A stretch of 64,000 nucleotides of DNA from assembly GCF_009909195.1 (NCBI RefSeq), contig NZ_JAAAMU010000007.1, forward strand, positions 62,001-126,000, given 5' to 3'. Of the stretch, positions 39,595 to 48,726 are shown one piece after another (the stretch's first letter is position 1; every line of letters starts with the position of its first letter). The translations under genes were made by a program, and so were the position numbers. The notes beneath the pieces were generated by a model that did not search any database, was not told the DNA's origin, and saw only the letters and a program-made list of their open reading frames with translations. Origin of the DNA: Paenibacillus sacheonensis. Its GTDB lineage: Bacteria; Bacillota; Bacilli; Paenibacillales; Paenibacillaceae.

Positions 39595-40745
39595 TCCGCT
39601 GCCTCCAATGCCGTTTGCAAATCCTCGATGAGATCGGCCGTATCCTCGAGTCCGACGGAAATCCGGATCAGCCGATCCAGCCGCGGCTCATACTCCGTCC
39701 CGGCAAATTGGTCATGTCCGCCGCTCATGCCCGGCGAATACGCGAGGCTTTCGAAGCCTCCCCAGCTCACGCCGATCTTGAAGTACCGCAAGCGATTGAT
39801 CACCCGGGCGGCGGCATCCTTCCCTCCGTGAAGCTCGAAGCTCAACAAGCCCGACGGCTGGTCGAATTGCTTGCTGGTCATTGCATGCTGCCCGTGGCCC
39901 GGCAGGAACGGAAAATTCACTTTCGCCACCTTGTCGCTTGCCTCCAGCATCCTCGCGATCTGCATCGCAGAATCGGCATGCTGCTTCATCCGGAGTCCGA
40001 ACGTTTTCAGGCCGCGCGTCACGAGCCACGCCTCGAACGGGCCTAACGCGCCGCCGAATATGCCGTACTCGACCTGAACGATGCGATCGATGATCTCGCG
40101 GGACGCGATCACGGCCCCGGCAATCACGTCGCTGTGGCCGCCGAGGTACTTGGACGCGGAATGGACGACCACGTCGAATCCCCATTCCAGCGGGCGCAAA
40201 TTCGCGGGCGTGGCGCATGTATTGTCGATCACCGTTCGCAGCCCATGTTCCTTTGCCAGGCTTACGATGGCTTCGAGATCGAATACGTCCATGAAGAAGG
40301 TCGAATACGACTCGCAGACGATCAACCGGGTATTCGGCTTTATCGCGGCGCGTACGCGCTCCGTATCCCGGAAATCGACGAAGTCGGCCGCTATGCCGAA
40401 CTTGTGCATATAGGAACCCAGAATCCCGAACGTTCCGCCGTAGGCCGGCGTGCTGCAGATCGCATGATCGCCCTGCTTCAAGAAATGGAACAACACGGCG
40501 GATATCGCGGCCATTCCGGAGGCGAACGCTTTCGCCGCTTCGCCCTGTTCCAGCGCGGCGAGCTTCTTCTCCAGTACGTCCAACGTCGGATTGCTTACGC
40601 GCGAGTAATAATGGCCTTTCCCCTCTTGAAACGCTTCGTACGACTCATGAACGAACGTCGAATTCAGAAAAATAGGCGGAATAACCGCACCATGAACGTT
40701 CTCTTCGCCGAAGTGGGTCAGCATTGTCTGCATGCGTGCTTTCAT
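39591..40745 (-). CDS. PLP-dependent Cys/Met metabolism enzyme (gamma-synthase/gamma-lyase family)
   Basis: 384 residues, typical of the cystathionine gamma-synthase / methionine gamma-lyase family. Visible are YYSRVSNPT, AKAFASGMAAI (PLP phosphate), STPAYGGT, VIDNTCATP and the Schiff-base Lys in VVHSASKYLGGHSD. Substrate class cannot be set from the motifs. It is unexpected in a glycosidase operon: one possibility is removal of a C-S or C-O linked group, another is sulfur supply for CoA chemistry. The stop overlaps the GH106 start by 4 bp, so it belongs to the operon. Confidence 0.85.
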   Translation of the reverse strand: MKARMQTMLTHFGEENVHGAVIPPIFLNSTFVHESYEAFQEGKGHYYSRVSNPTLDVLEKKLAALEQGEAAKAFASGMAAISAVLFHFLKQGDHAICSTPAYGGTFGILGSYMHKFGIAADFVDFRDTERVRAAIKPNTRLIVCESYSTFFMDVFDLEAIVSLAKEHGLRTVIDNTCATPANLRPLEWGFDVVVHSASKYLGGHSDVIAGAVIASREIIDRIVQVEYGIFGGALGPFEAWLVTRGLKTFGLRMKQHADSAMQIARMLEASDKVAKVNFPFLPGHGQHAMTSKQFDQPSGLLSFELHGGKDAAARVINRLRYFKIGVSWGGFESLAYSPGMSGGHDQFAGTEYEPRLDRLIRISVGLEDTADLIEDLQTALEAAE

Positions 40746-40787
40746 GGATCGGAGCTCCCCCTTTCGTTTGCCTATAGCTTGTTTGGA

Positions 40788-41495
40788 TCACGGAAGCAAT
40801 GAACCCGCGATATTGCGAGGATACGCTTTGGCTCTGATGAAGCCTTCCGCATAAAGAACCCCGCACTGAATCCCCCGGAACCGGGAGGTGATCTCGATCA
40901 TCTCCATGGCGTTGGAGCCGTATTGATCTTGCAGCCAGTCGCCGATTTGGCTCTTATGCTCGGCGAGCATTTCTTTCTTCGCTTCGAACGTGTCCGTGAT
41001 GTCGACGTATTCTTCCGGTTGAAAGCCGAGACCCGCGACGCTCTCGATAAAATAAACGATCGGAATTTTCGCCAGCGGCGGGCTGGCGGTCTTGATGTTG
41101 GGAACGGTCGTCATGATCGCGACGTCGTTGGCCATTCTGCCGGTAATCGTATGATCCGGATTGTAGAGATCCTCCGGCCAGTGCGTCAGCACGACGTCTG
41201 CCCGGCTGGCGCGCATGGCTTCGATGAAGGCAAGCCTCGCGTCTTCCGAATCGAAGAAGAACTCGTCGCGGTAACCCAGCCATAGAAGGTCCGCGCCGAT
41301 CACCTTGGCCGCCGCGATGGACTCGCCCTTGCGTATCTCGGCGATTTCCTCTTTGGTATGGGTCGCAGAGCCGACTTCCCCGTTGGTCGCGATCGCGATC
41401 GTTACCTTGTCCCCGCGGTTCGCGTATTTCGCCAATGTCCCTCCGCACCAGATTTCAGCGTCGTCGGGATGCGCGCAAATCGCCAATACGTTCAT
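40788..41495 (-). CDS. PIG-L/LmbE-family deacetylase (second copy)
   Basis: 235 residues. CAHPDDAE carries the metal ligands and PDHTITG the third histidine. C-terminal [14 protein letters not shown] and the final LLP match the PIG-L at 26806, so the two are paralogues. The start forms an ATGA overlap with the thiolase stop. Deacetylation of an N-acetylated sugar or thiol-sugar conjugate is the likely reaction. No signal peptide. Confidence 0.88.
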   Translation of the reverse strand: MNVLAICAHPDDAEIWCGGTLAKYANRGDKVTIAIATNGEVGSATHTKEEIAEIRKGESIAAAKVIGADLLWLGYRDEFFFDSEDARLAFIEAMRASRADVVLTHWPEDLYNPDHTITGRMANDVAIMTTVPNIKTASPPLAKIPIVYFIESVAGLGFQPEEYVDITDTFEAKKEMLAEHKSQIGDWLQDQYGSNAMEMIEITSRFRGIQCGVLYAEGFIRAKAYPRNIAGSLLP

Positions 41496-42688
41496 CGTAG
41501 TTCTCCTCTCCTCTCGATCATCATCGCGATTCCTTGTCCTCCGCCGATGCAGAGGCCGGCAACGCCAGTACGTCCGTCCCTTCGCTCCAGCTCATGCAGC
41601 AGCGTGACCAGTATTCGCGCTCCGCTGGCGCCGATCGGATGCCCAAGTGCGATCGCTCCACCATTAACGTTCAGCCGCCCTTCGTCGACCCCGAGCGCTC
41701 TCGCGACGGCGATCGCCTGCGCGGCGAAGGCTTCGTTCAGCTCGAACAGGTCGATGTCGGCCGGAGAACCGATGCCGGCCGAAGACAACAGGCGGCTCGT
41801 CGCCGCGTGGGCGCCCATACCCATAATCGACGGATCGATAGCGCTGCTGGCGTATCCGCGTACGGTCGCGAGCGGCCGAATCCCGAGCTCGCCCGCTTTG
41901 TCGGCGGACATTAGTACGAGCGCCGCGGCCCCGTCGTTGATGCCGGACGCGTTGCCGGGCGTCACGGTGCCGTCCTGACGGAACGCGGGTTTCAATCGGC
42001 CGAGCGATTCGGCCGTCGTGCCGGGACGCGGATATTCATCCTTGTCGAAGACGAGCGGCTCGTCTTTCTTCAGGGGAACGCGTACCGGCACGATTTCCCG
42101 CAGGAACGCGCCTGTCTCGATCGCCCGTTCCGCTCGCTGCTGGCTCATCGCCGCGTATGCGTCTTGTTCCTCGCGAGAGACGCCGTAACGCGCGGCCACG
42201 TTCTCCGCCGTGATGCCCATATGCACGTCGTTGATCGCGCACCGGAGACCGTCGCTGAGCATTGCGTCGACGAGGGGGGCATCGCCCATTCGAAGTCCGG
42301 CGCGCGCTTCGTTCAGCACGTACGGCGCCCGGCTCATGTTCTCCATGCCGCCTGCGACGACGATATCCGCATCGCCGGCCCGGATCGCCTGCGTCCCGAG
42401 CACGACCGCCTTTAATCCGGATCCGCACACTTTATTGATCGTCATGGCGGGAACCTCGTTCGTGAATCCCGCCCGGATCCAGGCTTGCCTTGCCGGATTC
42501 TGTCCGAGCCCCGCCTGAAGCACGTTCCCCATGATGACCTCGTCGACCTGCCCGTCGCGCAATCCGGCGCGCGAGAGCGCCTCACGAATGACGATCGCTC
42601 CCAATTCGGTCGCGGGCACGGATGCCAGGCTGCCCTGGAAGCTCCCGATCGCCGTCCGTACGCCGCTGACGATAACGACTTCCTTCAT
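41492..42688 (-). CDS. Acetyl-CoA acetyltransferase (thiolase)
   Basis: 398 residues. All catalytic motifs are standard: [10 protein letters not shown] (nucleophile Cys), [19 protein letters not shown] (His) and GLCIGGGQG (second Cys), in contrast to the thiolase at 3335. The ATG at 42688 was chosen because it forms an ATGA overlap with the CoA-transferase B stop and begins [15 protein letters not shown]. With the CoA-transferase it would split acetoacetyl-CoA into two acetyl-CoA. Confidence 0.93.
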   Translation of the reverse strand: MKEVVIVSGVRTAIGSFQGSLASVPATELGAIVIREALSRAGLRDGQVDEVIMGNVLQAGLGQNPARQAWIRAGFTNEVPAMTINKVCGSGLKAVVLGTQAIRAGDADIVVAGGMENMSRAPYVLNEARAGLRMGDAPLVDAMLSDGLRCAINDVHMGITAENVAARYGVSREEQDAYAAMSQQRAERAIETGAFLREIVPVRVPLKKDEPLVFDKDEYPRPGTTAESLGRLKPAFRQDGTVTPGNASGINDGAAALVLMSADKAGELGIRPLATVRGYASSAIDPSIMGMGAHAATSRLLSSAGIGSPADIDLFELNEAFAAQAIAVARALGVDEGRLNVNGGAIALGHPIGASGARILVTLLHELERRDGRTGVAGLCIGGGQGIAMMIERRGELR

Positions 42689-43353
42689 GCCCGCATCTCC
42701 CCGTCGGTCCCGCCCAGCCGGTCGCATACCCGGTAACGGGCTTCGGTCTTCTCCCGCACTTCTTCCGCCGTAACGCCGGGCTGCAGCTCGACGAGCGTCA
42801 TTCCGCCATCCCGGAAATCGAACACCGCAAGCTCGGTGATGAGCCGATGCACGACCCCCTGCCCCGTCAGCGGAAGCGCGCAGGATCGCTTCACCTTCGA
42901 ATCTCCCTGTTTGTTCGCGTGTTCCATGATGACGACGACCCGCTTCGCGCCGTGGACCAGATCCATCGCTCCGCCCATGCCTTTCACCATCTTGCCCGGG
43001 ATCATCCAGTTGGCCAAATCTCCGTTCTCCGCGACCTCCATGCCTCCAAGAATCGCCAGGTCGACATGCCCGCCCCGGATCATCGCGAACGAATCCGCGC
43101 TGTCGAAGCAGGCGGCGCCGGGCACGGCGGTCACCGTTTCCTTGCCCGCATTGATGAGATCCGCGTCCTCGCGCCCTTCTTCGGGATAAGGTCCGATGCC
43201 GAGAAGGCCGTTCTCGGACTGGAGCATGACGCCGCGATCGGCGGGAATTTCATTCGCGATCAAGGTCGGCATCCCGATCCCGAGATTGATATGCATGCCC
43301 GGCTCGATCTCATCGAGCGCCCGCGACACGATGATCGAACGGCTGTCCCTCAT
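42685..43353 (-). CDS. scoB: 3-oxoacid CoA-transferase subunit B
   Basis: 222 residues from the ATG at 43353, with GGAGGAGG about 7 bp upstream. The catalytic Glu is in [11 protein letters not shown], and [14 protein letters not shown] is typical of subunit B. It transfers CoA from succinyl-CoA, or acetyl-CoA, to acetoacetate. Start and stop overlap the neighbours by 4 bp each. Confidence 0.93.
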   Translation of the reverse strand: MRDSRSIIVSRALDEIEPGMHINLGIGMPTLIANEIPADRGVMLQSENGLLGIGPYPEEGREDADLINAGKETVTAVPGAACFDSADSFAMIRGGHVDLAILGGMEVAENGDLANWMIPGKMVKGMGGAMDLVHGAKRVVVIMEHANKQGDSKVKRSCALPLTGQGVVHRLITELAVFDFRDGGMTLVELQPGVTAEEVREKTEARYRVCDRLGGTDGEMRA

Positions 43354-44060
43354 ACGCGTTCCTCCTCCGGTCTCCGCGTCGTCAGGCGCTCGATCCGTTT
43401 CTCGTACTGCCGGCCGCGCAGAACGTGCTGCACGTAGATGCCCGGCGTATGGATCCCGTCCGGATCCAGCTCGCCCACGTCCGCGAGCTCTTCGGCTTCC
43501 GCGATCGTGATCCCGCCGGCTGCCGCGGCGAGCGGGTTGAAGTTGCGGGAAGTGCGGCGATAGACGAGGTTGCCGTAAGGATCCGCCTTCCATGCTTTCA
43601 CGAGCGCGAAATCGGTCTTGATCCCCCGTTCCAGCAAATAAGCGCGGCCGTCGAACGTTCTCGTCTCCTTGCCGTCCGCCACCGGCGTGCCTACCCCCGC
43701 AGGGGTATAGAACGCCGGGAGGCCGGCGCCGCCGGCGCGCAGCCGTTCGGCCAGCGTTCCTTGCGGGACGAGCTCGACTTCCAGCTCGCCGCTCAGGAAT
43801 TGCCGCTCGAACGCCTTGTTCTCCCCGACGTACGAAGCGATCATCTTCTTGATCTGCCGGTTCGCCAGCAGCAGGCCGAGGCCCCAATCGTCCACGCCGC
43901 AATTGTTGCTGACGATCGTAAGTCCGCTCGTTCCCCGTTCCCGCAGCGCCGCGATCAAGTTCTCCGGTATGCCGCATAAACCGAATCCGCCGACCGCGAT
44001 CGTCGCTCCGTCCGGAATGTGCCCTATCGCCTCTTCGGCCGAACGCGCTACTTTATTCAT
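43350..44060 (-). CDS. scoA: 3-oxoacid CoA-transferase subunit A
   Basis: 236 residues. The glycine-rich CoA-binding stretch [19 protein letters not shown] and the [19 protein letters not shown] block are diagnostic of subunit A. It partners subunit B, encoded directly downstream with a 4-bp overlap. Confidence 0.93.
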   Translation of the reverse strand: MNKVARSAEEAIGHIPDGATIAVGGFGLCGIPENLIAALRERGTSGLTIVSNNCGVDDWGLGLLLANRQIKKMIASYVGENKAFERQFLSGELEVELVPQGTLAERLRAGGAGLPAFYTPAGVGTPVADGKETRTFDGRAYLLERGIKTDFALVKAWKADPYGNLVYRRTSRNFNPLAAAAGGITIAEAEELADVGELDPDGIHTPGIYVQHVLRGRQYEKRIERLTTRRPEEERV

Positions 44061-44074
44061 GCTGCCAATACCTC

Positions 44075-44854
44075 CTATTGGGCCGTATAGCCTCCGTCGA
44101 TCATCAGCGTCGCTCCGTTCACGCCGCGCAGCTTGTCGCTCGCGGTCATGGCCGCGTAATCCGCGATCTCTTCCGCATCCAGCAGCCTTCGCTGCGGGAC
44201 GAGGGGATAGATGACTTCTTCCAGCACGTTATCCACCGGTACGCCGCGCGAGCGCGCCAAATCCTCGAGCTGCCCTCGCACGAGCGGGGTATCCACGTAA
44301 CCGGGGCATAGCGCGTTGACGGTGATGCCGTGTTCGGCTCCTTCGAGCGCCGCGACCTTCGTCAAGCCGATCAAGCCGTGCTTCGCGCTGTTGTAAGCCG
44401 CCTTGCCCGCGAACCCGACTACGCCGTTGATCGAAGCCATGTTGAGAATGCGCCCCCGGCGCTGCCGCTTCATGATCGGAAAAGCGTGTTTGATGCCGAT
44501 GAACGCGCCGGTAACCATCACCTGAAGCATGTATTCGAATCGCTCCGTCGGAAATTGCTCGATCGGCGAGACATGCTGCAAGCCCGCGTTATTCACGAGA
44601 ACGTCCAGACGTCCGTGTATCTCTAGCACGCGCGCGATCGCATCCGCGAACTGCGTCTCGTTCGTGACGTCCAGCTCCATTCCCTCCGCGGCCGCGCCAT
44701 CCTCTTCCAGGCCGCGCGCGGCAGCGGCCGCGGCTTCGCCTCTTCTGTCGGCCAGGACGACGATCGCCCCTTCGTCCGCGAACTTCCGCGCGATCGCCAA
44801 TCCGATTCCGCTCGCCGCTCCCGTTATGAACGCGACTTTGTTTGCCAGTAACAT
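44075..44854 (-). CDS. 3-hydroxybutyrate dehydrogenase (SDR)
   Basis: 259 residues. SDR motifs are [12 protein letters not shown], the active-site Ser in [10 protein letters not shown] and YNSAK. The C-terminal [20 protein letters not shown] and DGGYTAQ blocks match bacterial D-3-hydroxybutyrate dehydrogenases. It oxidises 3-hydroxybutyrate to acetoacetate with NAD+. With the three downstream genes it completes conversion of 3-hydroxybutyrate to acetyl-CoA. Confidence 0.9.
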   Translation of the reverse strand: MLLANKVAFITGAASGIGLAIARKFADEGAIVVLADRRGEAAAAAARGLEEDGAAAEGMELDVTNETQFADAIARVLEIHGRLDVLVNNAGLQHVSPIEQFPTERFEYMLQVMVTGAFIGIKHAFPIMKRQRRGRILNMASINGVVGFAGKAAYNSAKHGLIGLTKVAALEGAEHGITVNALCPGYVDTPLVRGQLEDLARSRGVPVDNVLEEVIYPLVPQRRLLDAEEIADYAAMTASDKLRGVNGATLMIDGGYTAQ

Positions 44855-44882
44855 GGGTATCGGCCTCCTTGCCGCTGTCCGC

Positions 44883-46043
44883 CTATAATATTTGGCCGAT
44901 CCGCGGTTGGAACTGCGGGTCCTTCGGATCGTAAAACACCATTTCCCGTTCGAAGCTCGCGCCGTAGCGTTCCAGCTTCGTCACGTCGAGGTCGATGCCG
45001 AAGCCCGGCCGGTCCGGTACCGCGATTCGGCCCTGGTTGAACGCCAATGGCTCGCGCAGCAGATCGCCGGTCATGAAGTTCAGATGCGTGTCGTTCGCAA
45101 ACGGGAAGTTTCGCGAGGAGGCGACGAAATGCGCGTTGCCGAGCGTTCCGATGCCGGTCTCGGCCCAGCTTCCCGTAACGCACCAAATGCCGGCATGGTT
45201 GGCCAGGTCGACGATTTGCTTCGCTTTCAAGATGCCGCCGGCTTCCGACGGGTAGACGAGAAAGCACGCGCATGCCCGCTTGTCGATCAACCGCAGCGCA
45301 TCCTCGTAAGTGGCGCAGCCTTCGTCGGCGATGATCGGCACGTCGACCGCGCGCGCGACGGCGGCCATGCCGTCCACGTCGTCGTAACGGGTCGGCTGCT
45401 CGACCATCTGCAGATCGTATTTCTCCATCGCCCGGATCGCTTTGATGGCGGTAGGAACGCTCCAGTTCTGGTTCGCGTCGATGCGGATCTTCATCGCCGG
45501 ACCTACCGCTTCGCGCACCGCCTTGACTCGCTTCGTATCCAGATCGATGTCCCTTCCGACCTTCAGCTTCAGTTCGGTATACCCCGCCGCGGCGAATTTC
45601 CGGGCTTCTTCAGCGTTGGCTTCCGGCGCATCGATGAAGATGTAGCCGGCGAACGCGACGTCCGATTTCACTTTGCCGCCCAGCAAATTGTAGGCCGGCG
45701 TGTTCAATATTTTCCCTCTCAAATCAAGCAGCGCCATCTCGATGCCCGCCATGCCGTAGTAGCCGATCTGCTTCCAATTGACGCAGTATTCCTCCAGCCG
45801 GTGAAGGATGGATTCCAGCTCCATCGGATCGCGGCCGACGACGAACGGGGCGAATTCCTTGTCTACCACCGTTTGAATAACGGGTATGGTCGGCCCTACC
45901 GATTCGCCGACGCCGATCAAGCCTTCGTCCGTCTCGATCTGGATAATGAGCGATGGGGCGCTGTACCTCGTGCCGCCCGACCATTTTTCGCCTTTGTAAA
46001 ACGGGATTTTGATCGGTTTCGTGCGAACGGCCGTAATTTTCAT
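44883..46043 (-). CDS. Mandelate racemase/muconate lactonizing enzyme-family protein
   Basis: 386 residues of the enolase superfamily. The N-terminal capping domain is followed by a barrel with LKLKVG (K-x-K), the metal ligands in RIDANQNW, MVEQP and IADEG. The usual Lys at the end of barrel strand six is not found: the stretch reads FLVYPSEAGG. Members are epimerases, cycloisomerases or sugar-acid dehydratases. Coupling with a zinc dehydrogenase (4-bp overlap) suggests a sugar oxidised to a lactone or acid and then dehydrated, by inference. Confidence 0.85.
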   Translation of the reverse strand: MKITAVRTKPIKIPFYKGEKWSGGTRYSAPSLIIQIETDEGLIGVGESVGPTIPVIQTVVDKEFAPFVVGRDPMELESILHRLEEYCVNWKQIGYYGMAGIEMALLDLRGKILNTPAYNLLGGKVKSDVAFAGYIFIDAPEANAEEARKFAAAGYTELKLKVGRDIDLDTKRVKAVREAVGPAMKIRIDANQNWSVPTAIKAIRAMEKYDLQMVEQPTRYDDVDGMAAVARAVDVPIIADEGCATYEDALRLIDKRACACFLVYPSEAGGILKAKQIVDLANHAGIWCVTGSWAETGIGTLGNAHFVASSRNFPFANDTHLNFMTGDLLREPLAFNQGRIAVPDRPGFGIDLDVTKLERYGASFEREMVFYDPKDPQFQPRIGQIL

Positions 46044-47086
46044 TGCGATTCCTCCTGATTGTCGTCTATGGAAACGATGATTTTGATCGCTTCGTCGGTC
46101 TGGCTTCGAGCGAAAGCGATCGCTTTATCCATCTCGCCGAACGTATAGGTATGCGTAAGAAGCGGTTTCACCCTCGCCTGGCCGGCCGCCAGCATCTGAA
46201 TGACGCGGGGCCATACATGCGGGGCGTTGGTCGAGCCAAGCAAGCTCAGTTCCTTCAGAACGACGGTTTGCATATCCACCGTTATGGGCTTGCCGGCGAG
46301 TCCGAACAGGAGCAGCCTGCCGCCTATTTTCAAGATATCGATGCTTTGCGCGAGCGACGTCTCCGTTCCCGCCGCGTCGATGACGATGTCTTGGGCGTTC
46401 GACGCGGGCGGGATCGCGTCCGGATCGCGCAAGTTCGTCGTTTCGTCCGCGCCGAGCTCCCGCGCCAGCCGGAGCCGGTAGTCCCGCATGCCGATCATGC
46501 GGACCTTGCCCGCGCCGGCCGCTTTCAACAGCTGCACGAAATACAAGCCCGTCGGGCCGTCGCCCACCACGGTCGCCTGATCGCCGATCCGCACGTCCAG
46601 CTTATCGATGCCGCCCAGGCAGCAATGCAGCGTCTCCGCTTGGGTCGCTTCCGCGAAGCCGACCGCGTCCGGCAGCAGGTAGAGGTTGGCCGCGGGAACG
46701 ACCATGAACCGCTGCCAGCCTCCGGGATAATGAAGACCGAATTCTCCGGAATCGAGGCAGCGGTGCTTGTTCCCGGCTAAGCACGCCTCGCAGGCGCCGC
46801 AAGCCGTTAACGGATCGACGCATACGCGGTCGCCGGCCCGCCAGGAAGCAACGCCCGCGCCGACTCGCTCCACGACGCCTGCCAATTCATGTCCGAGCGG
46901 CAGCGGCGGCTTGCCGAATTCCGCATGGCCGCTCATGATGTGCAGGTCGGTGCCGCAGATGCCGATCGCCCGAATGCGCACTTCGACTTGACCGGGACCC
47001 ACGTCGGCGCGTTCGGCTTCGCGCGGCGCCATGGCATTGAATCCCGTCCATTCCCACATTTGATTTCGCGCGTTTGCGTTCGTCAT
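46040..47086 (-). CDS. Zinc-dependent alcohol/polyol dehydrogenase
   Basis: 348 residues of the medium-chain dehydrogenase family. Catalytic zinc ligands lie in GICGTD and GHEL; the structural zinc is held by CGACEACLAGNKHRC. The NAD(P) fold shows VVGDGPTGLYF, a variant of GxGxxG. Related enzymes oxidise sorbitol, threonine or aldoses. The stop overlaps the enolase-superfamily gene by 4 bp, suggesting consecutive steps. Confidence 0.9.
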   Translation of the reverse strand: MTNANARNQMWEWTGFNAMAPREAERADVGPGQVEVRIRAIGICGTDLHIMSGHAEFGKPPLPLGHELAGVVERVGAGVASWRAGDRVCVDPLTACGACEACLAGNKHRCLDSGEFGLHYPGGWQRFMVVPAANLYLLPDAVGFAEATQAETLHCCLGGIDKLDVRIGDQATVVGDGPTGLYFVQLLKAAGAGKVRMIGMRDYRLRLARELGADETTNLRDPDAIPPASNAQDIVIDAAGTETSLAQSIDILKIGGRLLLFGLAGKPITVDMQTVVLKELSLLGSTNAPHVWPRVIQMLAAGQARVKPLLTHTYTFGEMDKAIAFARSQTDEAIKIIVSIDDNQEESQ

Positions 47087-47087
47087 G

Positions 47088-48698
47088 TCAGGGCGCGACC
47101 TCCGAATCGTATTCGACGTAGGCGCCGGATCGTTCCAAGACGGCGAAAGACAACGGTTTAAGCACGACCGGATACCGCGTACCCGACCAATTCACGACGC
47201 CTTCCGATTCGGTTTCCGCCAGATTGGACAGCACCGCTTTTCCGCTGTCCGCAAGCCATGTCAGCCCGATGTTTTCACCCTCGGCGACCCAAGGGAACTG
47301 CCAGCTTGCTCCGCTCCGGCTCACCAATTCGCGAAGCTGCGCGGTTCCTTCCGCAGCGTTCGCCGACGATGCCTCCCGGTCCCAGAAGACGATATGGGAT
47401 GCGGATGGTCCCAAGCGCTCAAGCATGTCTTTGTTTGCTTCCGCCGCTATCCGGTCGAATACCACTTGCTTGTAAGCAGGCAGCTTCGCCAGCCATTGCT
47501 CGCTTAACCGGTACGCGCCGAAGAACAAGAGCAGCTCTCCGTCGTCGCAGGTTTGGTCCGCGCGAACGGGCTTTGCGGGCAAGCCCGCCAGCACGGGCAA
47601 AGTCGTAGGGATGAACGCTTCCGAATACGCGCCGCTCGTGCCATAGGCGACATGTACCGGATAGCTCCGGACGGTATCCGAACAAGCTTGGTCGAGCGCT
47701 TCCAACGCCGGCCGCGCGGCAGCCAAAGCGTTCCAATAGCTTTCGTCCAACAGCCACGTCCCGCTCATGAACAGCACGTTCTCGATCCCGGCCGTAATCG
47801 CCATTTTCGCTTTATAGACCAGATTGTGCGGCTTGAGCGATCTCGGAGGGAATATCGTCGATTCGCTGTACGCATCCGCGCCGGCCATGAAATTCAAGTG
47901 GTAGGCGATGCCCATCATTTCTTGCGCCTTCCCGTTCGGGCTGCCGAAGGTTCCGTCGTTGAAGTGAAGCTCCCCGACCCGGAAGATCGTATCCGGAATT
48001 CTTGCGCGGATGGAAGGCACGTCGATGCCATGGCGTTCATCGCCGTAATGCATGACCATGATCCCCGGCCGAACCCCGTCGATGTCCGTCGCTTCGACGA
48101 CGTCCGTCACCTTGCCGCATTGGAACGCGACCCAGTCCAGCATCAAGTCCGCGTCCCGCTTATCGATCGTCGCGTCGCGCAAGGATTCCCTCGTCGCCCG
48201 CCGCTCGTAGATCCGGTTGAATTCCGCGATGCAGGCCTCGCAGTAGCACCCTTCGATATCCGGACCGAAGTTGGCGTTCCTCAAGTCGTCGTCCAGGAAG
48301 ACTTCCTTGAAGCCGGCTTCCCTCAGCTTTCTGGCCGCCTGCGCGTTGTCTTCGATCAAGCTGGCATCGATCGCGCCGCAATAGTAGACGGTCTCGCCCG
48401 ATTTATCGATCCGATAGTGCCAATGCTTCGGAATTTCCAGATGCTCGAGATCCGGATCGTCCGGATTCAGCGCGTTGCCGGGATGCCCGATCGGGATGGT
48501 GACCGCTCCGACCTCGAGTCCGTGTCTTTCCGCGAATGCTCTCGCTTCGATAAGCTCTGCCGTATCGATCATTTTTCCGGAGAAGAAGCCGGCGATCCAC
48601 ACTTTCCGTATTCCCGCGTCCTTCATGAGTCCGATCAGACGATCGCGCGCGTCGACGTCCAGCAGCGGCCGATGTTCCATGCTGTAATTCAGCTTCAT
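47088..48698 (-). CDS. Uncharacterised protein, paralogue of 8914-10938 (DDD-R / C-x-C-x-x-C family)
   Basis: 536 residues from the ATG at 48698, with AAGGAG 7 bp upstream. No known family was recognised. The N-terminal half looks like a barrel and contains EVFLDDDLRNANFG followed by CYCEACIAEFNRIY near residue 165, the same signature as in the gene at 8914. A small C-terminal beta domain follows. No signal peptide. Carbohydrate context and the conserved acidic residues suggest a hydrolase, but this is unproven. It lies 1 bp upstream of the dehydrogenase gene. Confidence 0.6.
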   Translation of the reverse strand: MKLNYSMEHRPLLDVDARDRLIGLMKDAGIRKVWIAGFFSGKMIDTAELIEARAFAERHGLEVGAVTIPIGHPGNALNPDDPDLEHLEIPKHWHYRIDKSGETVYYCGAIDASLIEDNAQAARKLREAGFKEVFLDDDLRNANFGPDIEGCYCEACIAEFNRIYERRATRESLRDATIDKRDADLMLDWVAFQCGKVTDVVEATDIDGVRPGIMVMHYGDERHGIDVPSIRARIPDTIFRVGELHFNDGTFGSPNGKAQEMMGIAYHLNFMAGADAYSESTIFPPRSLKPHNLVYKAKMAITAGIENVLFMSGTWLLDESYWNALAAARPALEALDQACSDTVRSYPVHVAYGTSGAYSEAFIPTTLPVLAGLPAKPVRADQTCDDGELLLFFGAYRLSEQWLAKLPAYKQVVFDRIAAEANKDMLERLGPSASHIVFWDREASSANAAEGTAQLRELVSRSGASWQFPWVAEGENIGLTWLADSGKAVLSNLAETESEGVVNWSGTRYPVVLKPLSFAVLERSGAYVEYDSEVAP

Positions 48699-48726
48699 TG
48701 GTTTGCTCCTTCGCGTAGTAGTCTTT

